Assembly (NCBI GenBank): GCA_030770545.1
Contig: CM061096.1
Span: forward strand, 11,823,501 to 11,887,500
Direction of reading: 5' to 3'
DNA from: Macropodus opercularis
Taxonomy: Eukaryota > Chordata > Actinopteri > Anabantiformes > Osphronemidae
DNA length: 64,000 nt
The position numbers and the translations under genes are program-made. Under the pieces are notes generated by a model. The model was not told the origin of the DNA. It saw only the letters and a list, made by a program, of their open reading frames with translations, and ran no database searches. Of this stretch, positions 34,451-47,929 are shown one piece after another; within the stretch, counting starts at the first letter, position 1; every line of letters begins with the position of its first letter.

Positions 34451-37400
34451 TGTCACTTAAACTGCTCCTGGAGGAAAGACCTCATGTCGACCTCACCATC
34501 CCTCCTAGACAGCGGAAGGTGACTCACCTCTGAAAACCACGAGTTAAATTCGGCCAAGTAAACACACAACACTAATAAAACCACTCGGGCCTGCGTATAC
34601 GCACCACTGATCAAAGTTTGAACTGATTATATAAGTAGCTGGGTTTCAAGAACAGATGAGACTTTGCTCAAACAATTCCAGCACAATTTGAGAGAAATTG
34701 AGCAGTTTTGGGTAAGTTGTGTGGATTATTAAGTGCTGTTCCATGTGCACTGCATGTGTCAGCAAGGCCCCGTCTCCATCTGCTGTGTCTGGGTCAGTGG
34801 GGCTCTCCCATTCCTGCCGTAGCAGGCAGAAAGTTTTAACAGTGTTGATGCAGGAGAAGTTAATGATTACATTATAAAAATACACCACACCATATGTGCC
34901 AGCGAGGGCCCAAACCGTACGATGACGCACAGCAGAATGCAGGAGACCTTTAACCCGGCCTCTGCACCTCGCCGGCTGACGCAGCCTCCACGTGGCTTTG
35001 GCTGATCTGCACACCTGAAGGTATTTTCAGAAATAAAGGCGCAGAACCAGCCTTCCAAGAGAGCAGCTGCTTATTCAGCAAATCCGAAGTTGATGGAAAA
35101 ACGTTCCTAAAGGCACCATGAAGGAAAGTTTTGTACTTAATAGAGACTGAGGCCCAACAATTTGCAAGTTTTACACATGATTCACACATCTGCTGATTCA
35201 CTGAGGTGCGCACTCTTTTTTTATGGCACTATTTGTCTGTCGAAAGAGGAACTGTTAATTCACCCATGCTCGTAGTCTTTGCTTACAAATGTGTCCCTTT
35301 CTGTGGGAACGTTCCCTTCCTTCGGTCTCGTTAGGCTGCAGTCATTTACCTCGGCCAGTACCTCGTCGTCTCCATTTCACTGTCTCTGTGCCCTCCTTGT
35401 GTCTCACAACAAGACGGAGCACGCTCACTGTAAGCCTCTTGGGGGGGTGAAAGGGATTGAGAGATTAAATTTATTTTGAATTCCTTCCCCTTAATGTGGC
35501 AATTACCCTACTTCCCTCCCCTCCACCGCTTCTCTCCTTTCGAAACTGCACAGCATGGAGCCTGTTCCAAAGCACATCCCGTTCGTGTTGTGTACACAGG
35601 TAGCGTTTCTTTCAGTGCCTGCAGAATCTCAAACTTCACAGCAGAAGCGTCTCGTCGTTCCTGCGGCTGCAGATGGATCAGATGTGTGTGAGTAGGAACC
35701 GCTCACATGGAAAGGACTGGATCCAACAAAAACTACTGCTAGTTATCACAAATCAACATTAGACTTTAACTAAAAAGGCTCAAAATGTGTTATTGCAGAA
35801 TCCTTATTTTATTTCACACTACTTCCATTTTTTGTGAAACCTTGTGTCCATAAATGTTATAAACAGACTTAATGCATTAATTAGCAAAACATCTCAACAC
35901 ATCAACTGCAATCTAAAAATAAGTGGGGAAATGTAAGGAAGGGTGAAAATCATTTCAAGGTCAGCGGAACCAAAGTGAGTAAGGGTCCAGACCTGTCAGC
36001 TACTGGAAACGTCTGCCGCATTACAAATAACGCAACAGAGGAAGCCCCGGATCACTGAGCTGCTGAAATCCCATATGAGCAACACTGGGAAAAAATGTCG
36101 CATTCAAAGATACAATTATTTCTCAGTTTTGACATCTACTGGAATCTCACGGCTTCTGCTACTTTAACCAGTCTTGTGAAACATTTCCCCCCAAATTAGA
36201 GAGAAGGACATGGCTAAAAGCTTTAGCTCATTCTGCAGCGTCACAAGCCGCGTCATTTGTGTCTAATCTCCCTAAGCTGATCAGAAACTTTGCATGTGTG
36301 CGTTCGCTGTGCAACATGCGGCTGTGCCACTTGTTATGGTGCCCAAAGGTCAAGAATGCCACAGTCAGCAAAGCTACGGGTGCGATTGCGATGTGTCTTG
36401 TTTCATTGGAGGATGAGTCACAACCTCTTTTCACTGCATTTTCACGCATTCCACGCATCCAGATTGGTCTCGTTTTCCATCGACTAAGCTTCGTAATTGG
36501 ATGTTCAACACAGTGAGGGATTATCGGGAAAAGGGTAAAACAAAACAAAAAGAGGAAGTAAACGGTCAGCTGACCGTGGCAGGACACCAAAGGTTTACCC
36601 CCGTTGTCCGCGATAAAAATACATCTTCAGATGTGTGGGGGGAAGAAGCAAAGACTTTGTGGAGCGTCCAAGAAAAACGTTTGCTACAGTATCAGGCATT
36701 TATTAGGCAACTTCGATCTAGGACAGAACAGGGGAAGGCCCCTGCAGAGAGGATTCAGTGTTTCCTCAGTTAGGACACTGAGGACCTGAAACTCTTCCCT
36801 CAAATCTGCCCTCCATGTTCTCATACATTTGTGGACCCACGTTTCTCCCGCTTCTCCGTGTTGCTTTACACAACTGCCCGCGGCCCCGTTCGTGTGCTAA
36901 ATATTTAGTGGTTAAGTCACGCTGTAACGCTCTAATCCGTCCTTTCCATTGTTTGCAGAGTTGCCAGCGTATTGTGTGACTTTCTGTATGGACGCGAAAA
37001 GGAAAGCGAGGCCGTAAAAGACGGTGCCATGCCGTTGTTAGATCCAAACTCTTTAGAGCAAAGCTGCAGAATGACTAAGTACAACAGGGACTGATATAGT
37101 TTAGAGACACGCACACACACAGAGTTAAACATAGAATAACAGAGTAAGACGGTGCCAGCTGTGCCACTGACGTAGGTGGAGTCCGAGTATCAAGCCAACA
37201 CAAGCCTTTATAATCGTGCTAGGTTTACAGGTGTGGTGCCGTATGTTCTGTATCTAATTACAGATTTTTGCAATGATAGCATGTTAAGTGGAAAGCAATA
37301 CGAGGGTGCTCTGACCTAGACGTTTCAGAAAAAAAAACTAACTCCTCTTTGCTCCTGAGGTGGGTGTATGCTTCCTTCAATCTGTCACTCCATTCTGTCA

Positions 37401-39439
37401 AAGCTCCATCTTTTTCCCTTCTCTTGTTTTTGCTCCATGCATTCTGATAATTTAATTAACAATTCGAAATGGATAACTCAGACTCCAGGGAAATTCCAGC
37501 TGCGGATGACAAGGCTGCAGGGTGGTGGGAGGAGTTTTGAGGCAGCGAGGCGACTGTGTGTGCGTTGCGAAAGTTGAGCTCCGTGTCTTTTTGACAGATC
37601 GGTACAGGCGCAGGGAAACTTTATGCACCGTTTGTTTGACCACGCTTCCCGTACGCACATATCACATTAAAAACCACAAGTGTTGGGAGAGGATTGTGGA
37701 GAAAAGGCTCCTTCCTTCCCTCAACAATACCCGAGCTGTTCGAGCTGATTTATGCAGCGTTACGGTCTGGGATCGGACGCGAATGCCTACTTTGCGTCAT
37801 TCATTCGGATTGTAGATTTGCACCAATAGACTAAATGTGTAAATGCTTATACTGTACGATCTAGTGCCTCTGTCAGGTGTCACTTCAATCAGACACCTGG
37901 CGATAAGCAAACTATTATAAAGCTGGTGGTTTTGTCCTGACAGCTGTTTGCCAGTAGGTATTATTTGTCTACATGTCAAGAAAATCTGTCCTTACCTCTT
38001 AAAGCGAGGGACATGCGTATGTAAACAGCTTTGTTGTCTAATAACAACATATCCTGCGTCCTGGTGATGCAGCGGGATCAGATTGTACATGAAATACCTA
38101 AACGCTAACAAATTTAGCCCTATGTTGATTACAGAGGAAAAGCTAAGACCACCTGTGTTGGCTCATATAAAAACCGAGGCCCTCTTGTCCAATCACATAC
38201 GATGGACCGGACTGTTTATGCGACAACCTGTAAAGACCAGCGGCGAAGTCTCAGCCACATGTTTTACTGCTCTGTTTGAATAATCAGGTACAAGTAAAAC
38301 AAACAGCGACAGAGGGGATGTTTAGCAAGGACCTCAGGATCCAACTCAGGGTAATAAGTGTTCATTAGTTTTAATAGCTGGCTCCCGGAGCAAATGAAAT
38401 GAAGACCAGGAGACCAAATCCAGGTAATGTAAATAAACCAAAAAAAAAAATCTCCTCCACTGTCTGTCTTGAAAAATGTCTCGTACTTTCTTCACAGCCT
38501 GTGTGAAAGTAAAGCAGGAACTGGAAGATTATGCTTTCCTGCCTGCAAAGTACAGTTTGTATTCCGGTAGAATTACCAGCGAAAATACGGCTGGTACCGT
38601 GTGCACGTGTTTATCTTGGAGAAGAGGGGAATAAAAGAACATTTAACGAATTTAATTAATGCACTGTGGGTCCAGAAATAATTAAAAACTAGACTTGCTC
38701 TATAAGCACAACTGGATCTCGATTTCTTCCCCCTCTAGACTGTTTTCTGCATTTGTGCATAAAATAAGAAAAGTGTGTGGATTGTTTAATCTCTAATAAA
38801 TCTAAAACAAAATACATCTCCAGGGACCCAGTGGCTATGTTTGAAGCTATTCGTCTATTAAGCAGATGCTGGTGTGTTTGGTGGCACATCTTGACTCCAC
38901 CTGAGCCCAGAGCGAAGCGGTGAGGCGGGCCCGGCGGTCCAGATGGCCCCCCAACACAGGCCTGAACATAAACACGGCTTGGGTCTGGTTGAGGAGAGTG
39001 AGACCCCGTTTATTTGTGGACATGTCTGGGTCTGGAATACAATTACAGAAAGATAGATATAGGAAGTGAGGGACAAAGCGAAGAAGCAGGGACAGTTGGG
39101 CCTAAACCTACACGTGGATGGTTTCCAGTATGGACACAGCTTAGAGCCTAGAAGCACATCCTGCTCCTCCTTATCGTCAGATTCAGTCCAAGGTCCAAAC
39201 TATAAAGTAAAACATCTTTATAAACTGGACATGGTTATTAACAGCCTCATCTGAGGAACTAATTGATCTCTCCGTGACGTCAAACGTGTCACAAACAAGC
39301 CCGTGTAGCCAGAGGCACTGGCTGCAGGGCGGCAAAAGTAGAGTGAGGGTGTGAGGCCGGGGAATTCAAAGAATTTTCCTGTGTGCTTACCGGTAAACCA
39401 AACCCACTGTAGGTTTATGAAAGTACGAGCTTTTCATCT
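34451..39439. other. No gene established
   Basis: Mostly unremarkable. Two minus-strand exon-like segments were noted. 37996-38037 has acceptor TTGTTATTAG, donor GAG/GTAAGG and a 42-base frame reading NKAVYIRMSLALR. 34522-34565 (approximate) ends at GAG/GTGAGT. A CpG-bearing stretch occurs at 37540-37800. Confidence 0.35.
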
Positions 39440-39640
39440 TTGCTGCGCTCTTGCCAACTATATCGGGTCAATCTAGATTTTTACAATAAGGCTTTTATAG
39501 CTTAATGGCCTGGCTGCAGAATCCCAGACATCGTAAGGTGTTTTTATGGCTCTTGTAGATGCTTTATGACTGAAATGACATTGCTTTACTTGACAGCAGT
39601 TTTACTGGTTATGTTGATTTCATAATCAGCCTTGACAGAG
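39440..39640. promoter_or_regulatory. Enhancer-like element with CDX/HOX-type words
   Basis: Contains ACAATAAGGCTTTTATAGC, GTTTTTATGGC and CTTTATGACTG. TTTATAG/TTTATGG are CDX/posterior-HOX-like cores repeated in a 100-base span. Repeat-free. Confidence 0.28.
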
Positions 39641-40389
39641 ACCTGGGAAGCTGTTGTCAGGATGAGAACGTGCTCGGTGCTCGTGTTTACACGCCGCAGC
39701 TTACAGCGCTCTGCCGCACAGCGCCTGCCAGCTCATGTGTTTTCTATTGTCCATTGAGAAAAGGAACAGAACAACAACCCAAATGAAATAAATCCAAGTT
39801 TGGCTCTTGATGTCACTGTGAATGAAGCCTGCTCGTTCTCCCTCCACGGTGTCAACGTCCTCTGCTTGTCTCGTTTCAGCATTACATAAAACAATAAAAC
39901 TCAGGCTAAGTGATTAGCAAGGTGGCCTGACACAGCGGGCGCGCACACACACACACACACAAAAGCATAAACATTACACAATCGCACCAAATGCACGAGC
40001 AGCTTCAGCTAATTAAGACCACGCTGCCTTTTAATGCCTGTTTATATCGGACTCTTAAATGAACGCTGCCCCTGGAGCTCCTTCCAAAACAGCTCCAACA
40101 AGGCGCAGAGGAGAGAGAGGAAGAGAAGACGGGGGAGAAGGTGATGCAGAAGGTGAGATAAAACCTCCACAAGGCAGGGGACTGGCAAAAGAGTTGCCTC
40201 TGCACCGCCCCACGAGCCAGAAATGAGGGAGCGTTGGGCGACCTTGTCCTTTGAATGACTGTAGAAACGCGAAGACGGTTTAAGGAGGACAGACATCAGA
40301 GGGTTAAGATTATCAACGAGCTGGGCTGCGTCGCTTTGTTTGATCTTCACGAGCGAACACACAGGGAAGGGGAACTTTAGTACGTCTCA
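39641..40389. other. No gene recognised
   Basis: A short CA tract (about 39947-39961). The minus-strand 106-codon frame (40042-40362) has no domain. Confidence 0.45.
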
Positions 40390-40680
40390 ATCAGTACCAT
40401 GTGGGGCTTTATTGCTGTGCCGCTGCCATTCTTGACGCAGAGACCCAGGGGGCAGAAGGACTGGCCATCGCTTGCTCACATCATTAAGTCGATAAGCTGG
40501 CAGCTGGCACCGGGGAAGCTTGCCATCAGTAACCACCAGGTCCCTGGCCACCTCACTCACATTTTCCAAAACCTTTTCCCTCAATCTGCTCCCTGTCTTT
40601 TTTCACCAGTTCGACCGGACTCCACCCTCCACTGCGCGGGCCAGTCTCCACTCCGATCTGTGGCGCCACAGTTCTGGGAG
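40390..40680. promoter_or_regulatory. Enhancer-like unique element
   Basis: A repeat-free stretch with GGGGCTTTATTGCTG, ATCATTAAGTCGATAAGC and CAGCTGGCACC E-box-like words, ending at a 16-base poly(A) (40686-40701). Open frames exist on both strands, which argues for composition rather than coding. Confidence 0.25.
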
Positions 40681-40685
40681 GAGTG

Positions 40686-40701
40686 AAAAAAAAAAAAAAA
40701 A
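40686..40701. repeat. Poly(A) tract, 16 A
   Basis: A 16-base A run directly after GGAGGAGTG. No retroposed body or target-site duplication recognised upstream. Confidence 0.9.
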
Positions 40702-42984
40702 GTCCAACCTCACCTGAGTAACCTTTGCCCTCTCCTCATCGCCACCGGGCTGTACACAACCTACTCATAAAGACCAGCCACTGTGACATCACTACCTCGA
40801 CGCCCTTACAGTCCACACCGAGCACAAAACACAGCAATTACTGCAAAAAACAATAGCAAATGTACAGGTTTAAAAGTTGCACCATGTACAGACTTTTTTT
40901 ACTCGTGTGTGAGAGAGACAGATGTCTGGAAGGTTGAGTTCACAGTGGAGGAGAGCAGCCACAAACATTCGCACCCACCTCACACAAACTCCCTTTGTTA
41001 CACCGCCCTGAAACCTAAGCTACAGCGGCCGCCGCTTCTGTCGGCTCCTTCAAGCCAAGCTCCCCTTCCACAGGTTTCCACGCTGACCCACGGACGGTAG
41101 AGCCACGGAAGGCCCTTCAACGTGAGGGTGAGCATGTGAGAGGCTGCAAAAGTGTTGATCGGAGGAGAGAGGGGGTTCCACGAACACTAAGGAGGCCTGA
41201 GAAGCAGCTGCTGCTACTAACAACACCCTATTAACGTTGCAACCACAAGCGGCAATGACACAGAGCAAGCGGCCTCCTCTCTAATGTTTTATTGCACAGC
41301 TGCAAAATGTGGCAAATGCAACGAATAGAACATACAGCGTGAGGTTGAAAATGTGGAAATGCGAGTAATGAAATGATTCCTTGAACTCTGCAGCAAAGTC
41401 CTGAATCAATGATTAACACCAACAGTAGAAGGAGGTTTACTTGAGTCATGGACTAGACAGATATACACCCAGACTTCCTCTTGCATATCTCTAGTGAGGT
41501 TCCACCTTTAATGGCTCACTAAACCCACTCATGCCATGCCTCAACATAGTCTGAAGAAGAAAAAAAAACATCGGCTTGGGAAAAACTCGGAAGGCAGGTG
41601 AGTCCCGACAGTACCTGCCTGCCGTGGGCATGCCCAGTCAGGTGCTACCAGCTACCCCGCGGTGGCTGTCACCGAGAGCCGCAGAAGGATTTAGATGATT
41701 GATTATTATCAAGAGATGTGTCATTTAGAAAAGCTTAGAAGAAATTGCAAAGATAAGCAGCTGGTTGCACTGTTGTGGCTTAGCAATGGCAACACTGAAA
41801 ATAAATGAGATTTGACGCAGGTGCTAATGTCAACAAGCGCTCCACAAAAACCCAAAAGTAAACTGTGGGCAGTATGAGCTTGCACTTTCTCTGAATGAAA
41901 GAAAGAAAAAAGAAAAGAAACAGAGAAACTATCGCTGATGAAAGCCGCAGGTTGGAGTAAGAAGCAAAGAGCAGATGAGTGCATTGCGTGTTACCGGGGC
42001 CAAGCAGAAGGCTGATGAACCCATAAAGCCGCAGACGCTGTTCTTATATACAACACGATATAACCGTGAAACGATATCAAACGCTTTGGAACACTTCACT
42101 TTTTCCCATGACGCTCTTTCCCACAATCCCCAACTGACAAGAACTTGTACAACTGCATAGTCTCAAATCTGATTCGTTGAAGTCAAATTGGTCAGCGTTC
42201 AACGATGCAGCGCGCACATCACGAGGAAACGGACGGGCCTTCAACTCCAGCAACTCCAATAGTCAGCATGCAAAAGGAAAATTCACTGACGGCGGCCTGA
42301 TGTCATAAACGCCAACGTTAAGAACTGTTCAGAACATTACATGCACATGCAATGAACAGATTGTGGCTCTAAGCTTGTGCTTCCACCGTCACCCATTCAC
42401 CAGGTGCCACACCTGTTCCCCAGCTCTGTCACCTATGCTTCTCTCATTCATTCTCTGTTCTGCAATGCGTGGCACTCACAAAGAAGGAGTGAAGCCAAAA
42501 CACAGCTAAGGCGCTCGCCAAATTTCTGTCTCATGACTCAAACGGCCAAGAAACTCGGCGGCTGACTGCGGAGGCTTGTTTCCGCTCCTCTGTTGTCTCT
42601 CTCTCTGTCCTACTCACTTGCTGCGTGCCGACATACGGTTCTGCTAAGTTTAAGGTGAAATCTCTCGTCGTGGTTGACGCAACGTGCTGCACAACAGGTG
42701 ACTCTCTCAGTTCAAAGCGGTTCAACTTGCCACGAACTTGAAAAGGAGTGACAGGCGACCAGAGCGAAGCCGGATTTATTGAGGTTTACAGTGGCTTTAT
42801 CAGCGTCGGTGAACACAAACGTCACACGGCTCCTTTGAACTTCAAAGGGCGATGAGCAAGAATGAGGGGCAATAAGGAGACAATAATGCTAATTTACACC
42901 CATTTCTCCATAGATGACAGAGTCAGCGCCTCATGCAAGGCAGCTTTTACTTTCAGCAGGTTGGCCTGGATTCGTGTAACCACA
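40702..42984. other. No gene established
   Basis: Two small minus-strand exon-like segments were noted. 41441-41490 has one frame reading DMQEEVWVYICLVHDS. 42618-42643 has a NAGNAG acceptor and a GTGAGT donor. The remainder is ordinary sequence. Confidence 0.35.
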
Positions 42985-42998
42985 CTGCCATCCAGTGG
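42985..42998 (-). promoter_or_regulatory. CTCF-like motif
   Basis: Minus-strand CCACTGGATGGCAG matches the CTCF core CCASYAGRKGGCRS except at position 6 (G for A). The orientation points towards lower coordinates. Confidence 0.4.
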
Positions 42999-43868
42999 TC
43001 ACACAGTCCTACTTACAGAGACAGAAATGTGCTGCTTGACTACAGCTGTAACAACTGGCTTTTTCTACCAAATCATGCCATTAATACTTATCTAGAAAGA
43101 TAATCTAACAAACAAAGTCCATAAAACAACTCGTGAAGCAAATGTTACAGGCTGTATGATGCGTCAGGACATTTACTGGATGCAGGTATTTCTTTGACAT
43201 GATCTGATGCAGAGGAACTCGGCTCAACTCTGAGTCTTATGCAAGAGAGACACCTTGTGGAGAACATCAACAACCAAGTGGAGCACGAATATAACTGACA
43301 TCACATCATACAAATGGTACAAATCTCACTTTAAGATTTGCTAATTATATATACACTATTGAAGGTACATAAGTAAGCAGTGCACGTCTCAGGATTAGGC
43401 TCTGTTTGCTTTGGTAGTTTTTAGTGTTGCAGTAGGAGGAACAGAAGCAACTTAGGCCTGTTGTGCACATGACACCAGCATAAAAGTCGTTGATGTTTCA
43501 CAGATACACAGGATCTTCCCATGACACAAACCATGTTACCTCCAAATGACAAAAACCTGAACCTGAATCTTCTAAAATGTGATGTACGAAGATGAACTGA
43601 TCACTATTTGTTTGCTGTAAAGCAGCTTTTATGTTCGGTCCCCATATTTAAAATGAATGATTAAAATGAATGACCAGTCCCCTCAACCCTACATGAAACA
43701 AACCTCACCTCACAGCTTCCTACCCTAAATCTGCATAAGGACAACCTTGTAAAAGCAGAATGAAGGGCAGAGCTGCAGTATTGGGTTAAATTAGACGTGT
43801 AGGTAGCTAACAGAGAGGCCAGTTTACAGAGCTTTGATTTTTCAGCCCATATGTCTTTGTTCTTTGTC

Positions 43869-43882
43869 CACAAGAGGGCAGT
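43869..43882 (+). promoter_or_regulatory. CTCF-like motif
   Basis: CCACAAGAGGGCAG matches the CTCF core CCASYAGRKGGCRS except at position 5 (A for pyrimidine). It lies on the opposite strand to the motif 880 bases upstream, so the two diverge. Confidence 0.45.
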
Positions 43883-46193
43883 AGAGTGTAACAAATCCAT
43901 AAAGGCTCGTGCAGAGTTACACACTAAAGGCATAGTTTTCAAAATAGTTTTCTGCTAAATAACTATTTTACAGGAAGATCATATAGATAATTTCATTTTT
44001 TTCATGCAGTTAAGGAATCATTACTGTCAACCCAATTGATGTAAATGCATCCATCCTTCCCACAGCCTGCTGGATGAGGGATGATGATTTAGCCCTCAGT
44101 TGTTCTGTGGCATGATCATTTGTACACTCTTTCTAAAAGTCAGGACACTTGACAACATGCTTAAACTGCACCTTTCACTTAGAAATAAGTGTCACTCATT
44201 ACGTCACGTCATTCATGAAATCAGACCTGCACTAAACGCCATCAGAGTCTCACAGACCTACACAAGCACAGGACCGAGCACAGACATGCACAGTCAACTG
44301 AGGAGCCCGGTGGTCTGCTCCGTCTCAGGGAGGTCACGCAGGACATTTCACGCTCTTCTTCACCCAATAAATGTATCCTTTATCCCCACCAGAGACAAAA
44401 AAAGCAAAGACCAGTGAAAGAGTGGATCAAATGGGGGAAAAAAGACCCAACCCCTGAATAAGGACGGTTTACATGGGTAGGTGTGACTGAAATGCAGACA
44501 CGGTGTCATGGCAACCCACACCCAGCAAAGTAAAGGCCAAACATGGTCACAGGTTTGGTGGAATGTGACATTTGTGAACACAGGGCACAAAGGGGGGATT
44601 TTCCCTCCAAAACAAGAGCATGAAAAGATCAAGCGATGTGTTTTAGAGAGAAAACACAAAAGGACGAGGTCTGGTATTTAAAACATCGTCAAAAAAAAAG
44701 ATGAACTAAGTGAGAAAGGTCAAATGCACTATTAGTAGGTAAAGTCAGGCTCTCGATGGTTAAGGATGCAAAACCACGTCTCATGAATGTCCACTGTCGC
44801 GTGGGCAGCCTCTCTGTGGCAGCGTCTGCATGGAGATGCCTGCTGCACTTGCGTGCTGCTGTTCTCACTTCCCTCTATATCCCTGCAAAGGACGAGCTTT
44901 CACAGGAGGTCAGCGGATGGAAGGATGTTTACAAAGGTCAGGAGCCGTGTACCATGAGCCCTGGATAGGAGGTAGTAAATCACGTAGCAGTAAGTCTGCT
45001 CTAAACAACAAGGCCTACTTTCAGGGCCACTCGTAAAACATCCATGTAATCTCACGGATCCGTTTTAGTCGATATTATCCTGGAGGAAATCAGAAGCCGC
45101 CGTCCACTAATATTTACAGTAGCCCCTGTCCCTTCAACATGAGCATCACTAAGAAGTAGACAACGCCTGTAAACCAAACTCCAAACGCATCCGAACCGCT
45201 GACCTGGTGTCCAGACGGCTGCAGTGCTGTGCAGTGAAACAGCCGCACCACAGTAATTAGTTTGCTAATAAAAGCCTGTGGTTGACAATGCGTTGCACTT
45301 AGAAGCGGTCAGGCTCAGAGTCGGTGCTAGGGGCATGACAAATCACAAATCAAGGGGTAATCAACAAAGTGCAGAGGAAAAAAAAAAAAAACACATGCAC
45401 ACTTTACCCAGTGTTTCCAGCTTTTCTAAACCTCTCTCCTCTCCTTCTAACACACGCATAAACACATAGGCACAAACACATACACCTCGAAACAAAGGTG
45501 CCATTTTATTCAGGAAGGGTCAGCAGTTCTCTCCATCAGACAGGGGTTTGTTCTTGGTCAGAGGCTGCTGCCCAATCTCAGGCCACCCTCCCCTGGCTCC
45601 ACAGTCTCCCTCCGGCCCCACTCTGGCCTCCGCCACCCCAGAGACAAGCTCCCCATTGTTCCTGTACCACTAATAAATGACAGTTCTCCTGTTCAGGCAA
45701 ACTTTAGAGCCTATTCTAAACGCAAGTGGCGCTATATGAAAGGATACACAACAGCTCCTATACCCCCTGATATTTATTATGACGCTTATAAGGTTGGAAT
45801 TTGAATGGAGGCTCAGATGAGGTCATTCTGGCGGCACGTTTGCAACAAAAAACGGGCAGCACCAGCGCATAATAAATGTTTCTATTGCTTTCAGAGGTCA
45901 GAAACGGTCACGGCATTGAGACACAGTTCACCAGGAGGTCACACGGCTCAGCCAGAATTGTCACCTGTGTGCAAGATCGAATACACACACACGGGGCTCA
46001 AGCCATGCCCAAGAACCAAGGTGAGCCCTGAGTTTAGACATGATAAATCACCACTCAGCTTAAGCTCATAAACACTCCATTAACACACTCAACCACAGCA
46101 ACTCGATCTGTTTACCTTAACCACTGTGCTGGGGACGGTCGCTCCCAGAGCAGGCCTGCGTTAGCCTGCCTGGGGGCCTGGGGCGCTTTTCCA
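43883..46193. other. No gene recognised
   Basis: Includes a 14-base poly(A) (45378-45391). Several 60-105 codon frames lack domains. Nothing repetitive beyond that was recognised. Confidence 0.45.
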
Positions 46194-46418
46194 TCACTGT
46201 GTGGCCGGCCAGCTCCAGCTCAGGGCCACAAAATTGTCTCTGAGGTGCCGCTGCTGCTTCAGGGTTGTCTCAATGAAGTATGAGATAACTTTCCAGTACT
46301 TAGAGCTCACTTTCATAGCGTAGCAGCAGCCCACAGAATCAATGAACAGCACCGTCCGTGTGGAAAAAGTCTGTTTAGTCTGAACGGCGTGCGTTGCCTC
46401 ATTTGTCCAAGAAACATC
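46194..46418 (-). other. Open, coding-like segment of unknown nature
   Basis: The minus frame is open for 74 codons before TGA at 46196-46194. It contains balanced, G/C-ending codons and peptides such as TVLFIDSVGCCYAMKVSS and LRDNFVALSWSW. There is no clear acceptor at its upstream edge, and a plus-strand frame across much of it is open too. It could be a terminal exon, a relic or a conserved noncoding element. Confidence 0.2.
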
Positions 46419-47929
46419 TTAAGGTAGTGGAAACATGCTTTAATTCAATTATCTGCAACTTGTCAAAGGTGGCACAAACTAAAAGTCTGAAATTAGTTAA
46501 ATATGTTTCAGGTTTTAGGTGTACAGTAAGAAAACAGAGTCCAAACCCGGTGAACTGATGAGAAAGCTCCTTGGAAATGTTGAGTGGGGTAAATACAGGG
46601 TTGTTAAGTAAGAGTGTAAGCATGACCCTAGTGTGTGTGTGTATGGCCCTCTACTGCGGTTCACCACAAGCATATCATATGACAGCGCAGCCAGCACTTT
46701 TGCCCTGGGAGAAAAGCACATTCCTGTTTTACTATTCTCAGCTACACACCAAGACATAAACAAATGCATTAAAAAAATCCATCCCGGCTGCTTAGATTTC
46801 TGACGGACAGTCGTGGAGGTAGGCAAGAGGGCGGGCATGGGTACATCTGTCTGCACGGAGCACACACGACACGGAGACGATGCTGGCCGCGCGCAGCACA
46901 GATGCTGGGCGAGTGGGGGTCACGTCGTGCTCCCGCTCCGATGTTCAAATGACAAAGGGAGGAGGAAGAAGAACAGGCAGAAGTTGTGAGAAGAGGAGCT
47001 AAAAAAAAAAAAAGGCCCAGTGTTTAGTCAAGGCCTGCTCGCTGACACAAAGTCTGTCTTTGTCTGCCTCCCAGGGTGCCAGATAAAGGAATTCTTGTGT
47101 GTCGGGGGCTCTGACCGAGTTTATTTGACACTTCAGCTTCTTTTGTGAAGCAAGTGTCCCACCGTCAATGCTGGCCATGAGAGTCACTTGGCATTAGACA
47201 GAGGGTCCCTCTTCAGTGGAGAAAGGGGGTCTTGTTTGGAGAAGATTTTTAATGGAGGGGGTGTGTTGGGGGTGCACATACACATATAGTGGGGCTCTGT
47301 CCCCAATCTCAATAATAGATGGAATTCTCCATCGCTAAAGAGCGAGAGGCTGAGGTGAGCAGAGCGCGTTCTAAGGAGGTGGATCACATCACATAACTGG
47401 CACGATCACACACCTACAGCCATGTCAGTGTTTACATGTCACATGCCGTTTAGATGGACATTCACCCCTGCAGACCTGGCACAGCTGCTTTTCAATACGC
47501 CTGGCCTCGCGAGAGCATCATGCACCTGCAAGTTACGTGGGCCTGAAGCATCTCTGCACAGACAGCCGGCCGTGTGTCAGGTTATAGACAGGTCCCCTGT
47601 AGGAGACGGGCGCAGTGTTTCCTATGCACACCGTCTTCCTCACTGTGAGCCAGCTGTGGACACCTGGCACTGCAGGTGTACGGTCACTGCGGAAGCCTGG
47701 GACACAGCTTCAGTGGACTATCAGGGTGCGTGTGAGAATAACGGAGCAGTGAACAGGTGGTAGCACGTACGTGGAGCAGATCAGTTTGACAAGGCTTCCC
47801 ATGAGATGAGCCGAAGACCGTAATGACACAAATAAAACAACCCATAATCCCACGAGAGAAGCGCGTCTTTGTTACTATGCGTGGGCGACGACGCGACAGA
47901 GGCTGTTAGTGAAACAACAGCTGGTGTCA
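46419..47929. other. No gene recognised
   Basis: A 13-base poly(A) at 47001-47013 and a modest CpG cluster near 46860-46950 (GGCCGCGCGCAGC). The plus frame 47422-47763 (113 codons) has no recognisable domain. Confidence 0.4.

Noticed and set aside
34522..34565. Minus-strand segment ending at GAG/GTGAGT with a frame reading LCVYLAEFNSWFSE
   Set aside because: The acceptor is weak and a second AG directly precedes the donor. It could be chance, so it was not listed as an exon.
40387..40584. Minus-strand frame containing ENVSEVARDLVVTDGK
   Set aside because: It looks protein-like but begins at a non-ATG codon, has no splice borders, and the opposite strand is open over the same bases.
43690..43760. 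22-base exon between TTATGCAG and GTGAGG on the minus strand
   Set aside because: Too short to judge and lacks any coding signal.
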